64,000 nucleotides of DNA from Patagioenas fasciata (Eukaryota; Chordata; Aves; Columbiformes; Columbidae), in the NCBI RefSeq assembly GCF_037038585.1, contig NC_092525.1, forward strand, positions 5,434,969 through 5,498,968, in the 5' to 3' direction. The stretch's first letter is position 1; each line of letters opens with the position of its first letter. The position numbers were made by a program, and so were the translations under genes. This document shows positions 58,900 through 64,000 of this stretch, piece after piece. A model generated the notes under the pieces. It saw only the letters and a program-made list of their open reading frames with translations. It ran no database searches and was not told where the DNA came from.

Positions 58900-60920
58900 T
58901 GAGCGGATCTCGGGGAGCCTCTGGAACCGCCAGAGCGCTCCCCCCACCAACATTCTCTTGCCTTGTTTTCGGGGTTCCTCTTCACCAGCTGAGGCGCCCT
59001 CCCACCCCCCGCCGCCCTCTTACCTTTTTCTAGAGGTCTCTTGAGCCACCAGCAAGCTCCCCCGCACCTTCCCTCAGGGATCTTGGCCCGCCAGAGGCCT
59101 GCCCCTCGTCAGCCTCCTCCCCTTTTCCTGGGTGCTGCTTGAACCACTGGTGGGCTCCCCTCCACCATCCTCTCGTCCTTTGTAGGGGAGTCTCGTGACT
59201 CACCAGAGCGCTCTCCGCCGTTGCCTTGCTGGGGTTATTGACACCGCTTGACTTGCCAGAGCGCTCCCCCTCGCAGTTCTCTTGTTGGATTTCTTGGGAC
59301 CTTTTGAACCATTGGAACAACGGGAATGCTCCCCCCCACTGTGACCTTGCCTTTCTTCAGTGCCATCTTGACGTGCTGGAGCACTTCCCCGCGCCGTCCT
59401 CTTGCCTTTTACTGGGGAGTCTCTTGAATATCCACAGCACTCCCCCCTGCCATCCTTTACCAGATTTTTTGACACTTCTTGACATGTCGGAGTGCTCTCA
59501 CTCACCCTTGTCTTGCCTATTTTCAGGGCGCTCCTATCCCGTTGGATGCTCCTCCCTGCTGTCCTATTGCCAGATTGAGAATTCTCGACCTGTCCCAGCG
59601 CTACCCCACCGTCCTTCTGCCTTCTACCTGGGAAGTCACTTGAAGAACTGGAGCACTCCCCCCTGCTGTCCTCTTGCCTTTCTTCACTGAGATTTTGGCC
59701 TGCCAGAGCACTCCTCCCTGTTGTCCTCTTACTGGATTTCTTGGGACCTCTTGACCCACTGGGTTTCTCCTCCTGCTGTCCTTTTGCCTTTCTTTAGTAC
59801 AATCTCAGCCTGCTGGAGCGCTCCCCCTCGCCGTCCTCCTGCTGGATTTCTTGGAACCTCTTGACCCCTTAGGGCATTCCCCCTGCCACCCTCTTGTGGT
59901 TTTTGGGGGAGTCTTGTGATCAACCAGGCCGTTTCCCCCCACCATCCTCTTCCCCTTTTCCTGGGTGCTTCTTGATCCACCAGAGTGCTCTCAAAGCTGC
60001 CTGTTACCATCCTCTAACCATACTCTTGCCTTTTTTGGTGGAGTCTTGTGACTCACCGGAGCGTTCTCCACCATTGTCTTGCTGGATTTGTTGACATCGC
60101 TTGACCTGCCGGAGCGCTCCCCCTCACAGTTCTCTTCCTGGATATCTTGGGACATTTTGAACCACTGGGGGGCTCCCACCTGCCACCTTCTTACCGCATT
60201 TATTGAGACTTCCTGATCTGCTGGATTGCTCTCCCCACCGGCCTTCCTCTTGCACTTTTTGGGGGAGTCTTCTTGACACGTCCGAGTGCTCTCCCTCACC
60301 CTCGTATTGCCTCTAGTCAGGGCGCTCATCTCCCGCTGGAACGCTCCTCCCCGCCATCCTATTGCCAGACTGAGAATTCTTGACCTGCCGCAGTCCTGCC
60401 CCACCATGCTCCTGCCTTCTGCCTGGGAAGTCACTTGAAGAACTGGAGCGCTCTCCCCCGCTGTCCTCTTGCCTTTCCTCAGTGGGATTTTGGCCTGCTA
60501 AAGAGCTCCTCCCTGTCGTCCTCTTGCTGGATTTCTCGGTACCTCTTGACCCACTGGGTCTCTCCTCCTGCCGTCCTTTTGCCTTTCCTTAGTACATTCT
60601 TGGTCTGCTGGAGTGCTCCCCCCCACCATCCTCTTGCTGGATTTCTCGGGACCCCTTGTCCCATATAGGACATTCCCCCCCACCACCATCCTGGTGTGTT
60701 TTTTAGGAGAGTCTTGTGATCGACCAGAGCGCTCCCCCCTTGACATCCTCTTCCCCTTTTTCTGGGTGACTTTTGAACCACTGGTGAACTCTCCCCCATC
60801 ATCCTCTTGCCACATATATTGAGACTTGTTGATCCGCCAGAGCGCTTCCCCCACTGTCCTCTTGCCAGATTTACTGATACCTCTTGTCCTGTCAGAGCGC
60901 TCCCTCTCGCAGTCCTCTTT
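58900..60920 (+). repeat. 56-bp minisatellite block, short allele, second copy
   Basis: Essentially identical in length and content to the 52,090-54,111 block, with a handful of substitutions, for example GACATGTCGG for GACATCTCGG at about 59,482. Confidence 0.92.
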
Positions 60921-61042
60921 GTTCAGTTTGTAGGGTAGGAGGGGGGATCTCTGATTACAGAAAGGTCCCTTTGTTCTAGGAGACATTCCCTTGCTCCATG
61001 CTTCAGGTTGCCCATCTTCCCTCTCATTTTCAATATGCACGT

Positions 61043-62681
61043 CCATCACCTTCCTCCTCTTCTTTCTTGATCCCTCGACTCCCGCATGAACTCAAATCCT
61101 CTTTCTTGATCACTCTTTCTCGTAAGTTCACCACCTTACTTTCCTTTCTTGCTTTCGCCTTTGTGAGCTGCTCCACCCAAACCGAAATGCCCTGAAGACA
61201 GAAATACACCCACCCCAAGCCCGTACAGTCACATAGGGGGTGAGTCCGGTCGCTGACGCATCCCCACATCCCACAGCAAGCCCACCTTGCCTTGGCCCCG
61301 GCCCCCCGCACAGGCCTTCCCACCAACCCAGCCCCTCCGTAGCAGCACAGTTTCCCAGCATGCACCCCACAAAGACTTTCTTTGCCAGTCACCCCTGGCA
61401 CTTACAGCAACAGACCACATCAGCATCAAGAGCCCTGGGAGTGGAGAGCTGGCCAGGCCCTCACCCCGGCAGGATCCTCTTCCCCCTCCTTTAGCTGATG
61501 GCAGACAGACAAGACACCTCCCAAGAGGTGTCCAGCCCTCTCTCTCAACCACTCATGAGTACAAAAGCCCAGCCTCTACTCACCCACCCCGCCTCCCAAA
61601 ACCCCACCAGCAGCTCCTGCTCCCAGCTGAACAGCAGCCAGTGCTGAAGATCTGGCTCGTGTTGTCGGACACAACCTTCCCATGGATGTCTGGGCCCCTG
61701 AGCACTTTCCAGGGGTGGGAGGGCGCAGTCCTGATTACAGGGAGGTCCCTGTCCCAAGGGGGACATTTTCTTCCTCCTCACTCCTGACTCGCAGCTCCAT
61801 CACCTTCCTCCTCTTCTTTCTTGATCCCTCCTGACTCGCAGGTCTACCACCGTCATCTTCTTTCTTGATCCCTGTTGACTTGCAGATGCACTCCAATCCT
61901 CTTTCTTGATCGCTCTTCCTCGTAGGTTCACCACCTTCCTCTTCTTTCTTGCTTTCACCTTTGCGAGCTGCTCCACCCGAATAGAGATGCACAGAAAACA
62001 AAAATATACCCACCCCAGGCCCGTACAGTCACACGAGGGGGCGAGTCCGGTCGCTGACGCATCCCCACACCCCACCACAAGGCCACCTTGCCTTGGCCCC
62101 GGCCCCCCGCACAGGCCTTCCCACCAACCCAGCCCCTCCGTAGCAGCACAGTTTCCCAGCATGCACCCCACAAAGACTTTCTTTGCCAGTCACCCCTGGC
62201 ACTTACAGCAACACACCACACCAGCATCAAGAGCCCTGGAAGTGGAGAGCTGGCCAGGCCCTCACCCCGGCAGGATCTTCTTCCCCCTCCTTTACCTGCT
62301 GGCAGACAGACACCTCCCAAGGGATGACCACCCTGCTCCCTTAACTGCTCCCAAGTCCAAGAGCCCAGCCCCTGCTCACCACCCCCACCTCCCAAAACAC
62401 AGCCAACAGCCCCTGCTCCCATTTTACCACTTTACCCCCGAGCATGGTTTCTAGGGGTGGGAGGGGGACGCACTAATCACAGATCGTTCCCTGTGCTTAA
62501 GGATACATTCTCCTTCTCGCTGGCTCAGCCTGCCCATCTTCCTCCTCACTCTTGACTCGTAGCTCCATCACCTTTCTCCTCTTTTGTCCCCTCCTGACTC
62601 ACAGGTCCACCACTGTCATCTTCTTTCTTGACTCTGCTTGACTCACAGCTGCGCTCCAATCCTCTTTCGTGATCGCTCTTC
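61043..62681 (+). repeat. about 760-bp tandem subrepeats, copy 5
   Basis: Markers at 61,043, 61,797 and 62,565, near-identical to copy 4. Confidence 0.9.
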
Positions 62682-63661
62682 TGTGTCAGTACACGGAAGA
62701 CCGGGCACGTGAGAAACTGCAAGAGTCAACAGCATGAGAACAAGCATTAGTGGAAAAATACAAGAACAAAGGACTGTATGCTATGTGATACATCAAGGAC
62801 AGAGGAGTTGATACAGGATTGATGCATCAAGGACAGAGGGACAGCTTGTGATAGACAAAAAAGGTGTTTATGGCAGTGACTTTGGTGGGAACACAAAACA
62901 CATCACTTATGTAATGACTAACTTAGCTAATCAACAAATGCTTGAGCAAGTATCATAGCGAGTATAAACGCAAGCCTGAATTTGTAATAAACATCTCTCA
63001 TTGCACCTTAAAAGAGAGTCCGTACCGCATTCCCTACAAATGGCGCCCTGGAACAGGGACTTTCAGCGTGCCTATAAAGGCAGTAGCCGCTCTGGTAGCG
63101 AAGCCCAATCGAACCAGGAAACAGGACCGGGAACCAGGACAGTGCGCGCCCACCACCAACGAAAGGTGAGCGATTGGGAACCATGGGAGGGAAGTTATCC
63201 CTTAAGCAAAGACAAACCCTGGATGTCCTTCAACATGCGCTACAAACGCAAAATCAGGATGTATCAGGGGTCTGATTGGTGAGTTTATTACAATGGATTG
63301 CTAATCATGTGCTAGACTTTCCTACAACTGGTACATTTCAGTTGGAGACATGGCACAAAGATGAATGAGAATTATATGAACAGGTAACGACTGGAGATAA
63401 AGCTGCTTGCAAATATTCATCTACTTGGGGAAAAATTATGACTACTAAGATACAGGATACAGGACTGATACATCAGGGACAGAGGGACAGCTTACTATAG
63501 AAAAAAATGCGTATATGGCAGTTACATCGCTCATGTCATGTCTAACTTAGCTAAGGAGCAAATGCTTGAGCAAGCATCATAGCGAGTATAAATGCAAACC
63601 TGAGTTTGTAATAAATGTCTCTCATGGCACCTTACCGTGAGTCCACGCCAGATTCGCTACA
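62682..63661 (+). mobile_element. unit ERV remnant, copy 5
   Basis: The same insertion, without the extra A (GCAAATATTC at about 63,409), so it resembles the left-block copies there although it lies in the right block. Confidence 0.92.
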
Positions 63662-64000
63662 CTCTTCCTCATAGGTTCACCACCTTCCTCTCCTTCCTTG
63701 CTTTTCCTTTGCACGCTGCTCCACCTGAAGAGAAACACACAGAGGACTGAGCTACACCAGCCCAAGGGCACTACAATCAGACAGGGGCTGAGTCCGGGGG
63801 CTGACACCTCCCCACACCCCACAACGAGCCCACCTTGCCTTGGCCCCGGCCCCTCGCACATGCCTTAGAGATATCATAGCTCAGTACAAATCCCCACAGT
63901 CCTCACCTGCTGTTTGGTGCTTGCGGAGGGTCACACTCCCTGTGCCCCAGGGCACTGGCCCTACACGGCCAAGCTCGGCAGCGGGACTGTCTGGAGCTGC

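Larger units (their letters stand above)
55873..62681 (+). repeat. complete macrosatellite unit, right type (6,809 bp), second copy
   Basis: Near-identical neighbour of the previous unit. In the spacer it carries variants shared with the 42-kb copy, such as GTGTCGTGG at about 57,832 and CAGGCAAAC at about 57,492. The adjacent 51-kb copy lacks these, so the unit is a mosaic. A partial further unit follows (62,682-64,000). Confidence 0.93.
41250..64000 (+). repeat. macrosatellite array, right block
   Basis: The same unit reappears in the same orientation after the central island. Junction points (ERV left ends) lie at 49,064, 55,873 and 62,682, giving two spacings of exactly 6,809 bp. The first unit is longer and begins with an ERV-free copy. 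Right-block copies share private variants absent from the left block, for example T instead of C in the 5' LTR at 49,332, 56,141 and 62,950. The two blocks are therefore separately homogenised subfamilies. The block runs off the window end. Confidence 0.96.

Overview
The window looks like vertebrate nuclear DNA, most likely from a bird. It has dense short CpG islands and a betaretrovirus-like endogenous retrovirus (ERV). No mammalian-type SINE or LINE is recognisable, and nothing bacterial is present. The species and chromosome cannot be named from sequence alone. I recognise no intact host protein-coding gene; most long open frames are shadows of tandem repeats, CpG islands or purine-rich DNA.

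Layout. (1) 1-16,386 is the left block of a macrosatellite whose unit is about 7.6 kb. A divergent edge copy follows (16,387-16,790). (2) About 16.8-36 kb is non-array DNA: a 52-bp minisatellite (17.0-17.5 kb), four CpG islands (17.5-18.3, 26.6-27.1, 30.8-31.8 and 32.8-34.4 kb), three long-form CTCF-like motifs in the same orientation, an octamer cluster, an NF-Y/NRF1 promoter-like duplication, a purine-rich tract, and quiet AT-rich stretches. (3) About 35.9-41.2 kb is a nest of minus-strand retroelement remains. One piece has a primer-binding site (PBS) matching tRNA-Ser; the other is a decayed betaretrovirus-like provirus with gag, dUTPase, RT, RNase H and integrase pieces. (4) 41,250-64,000 is the right block of the same macrosatellite in the same orientation, first an 8.6-kb type unit and then units of exactly 6,809 bp.

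Each array unit reads: small ERV remnant, about 2 kb spacer, a block of a 56-bp minisatellite, then about 760-bp subrepeats. The ERV remnant (LTR, PBS, leader, broken gag start, truncated LTR; about 980 bp) sits in one of these subrepeats with a 6-bp target duplication. All five ERV-bearing positions share the same insertion, the same PBS insertion and the same gag-LTR deletion, so the ERV arrived first and was later amplified with the unit. The first copy of the right block has an empty site and looks ancestral. Unit length varies because the minisatellite block ranges from about 2.0 to 3.9 kb.

The most notable system-level feature is a macrosatellite carrying retroviral LTRs in every regular unit, interrupted by a roughly 24.5-kb island rich in promoter-like and insulator-like motifs. 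Whether the array is transcribed, for example as a long non-coding RNA or piRNA source, cannot be decided from sequence.
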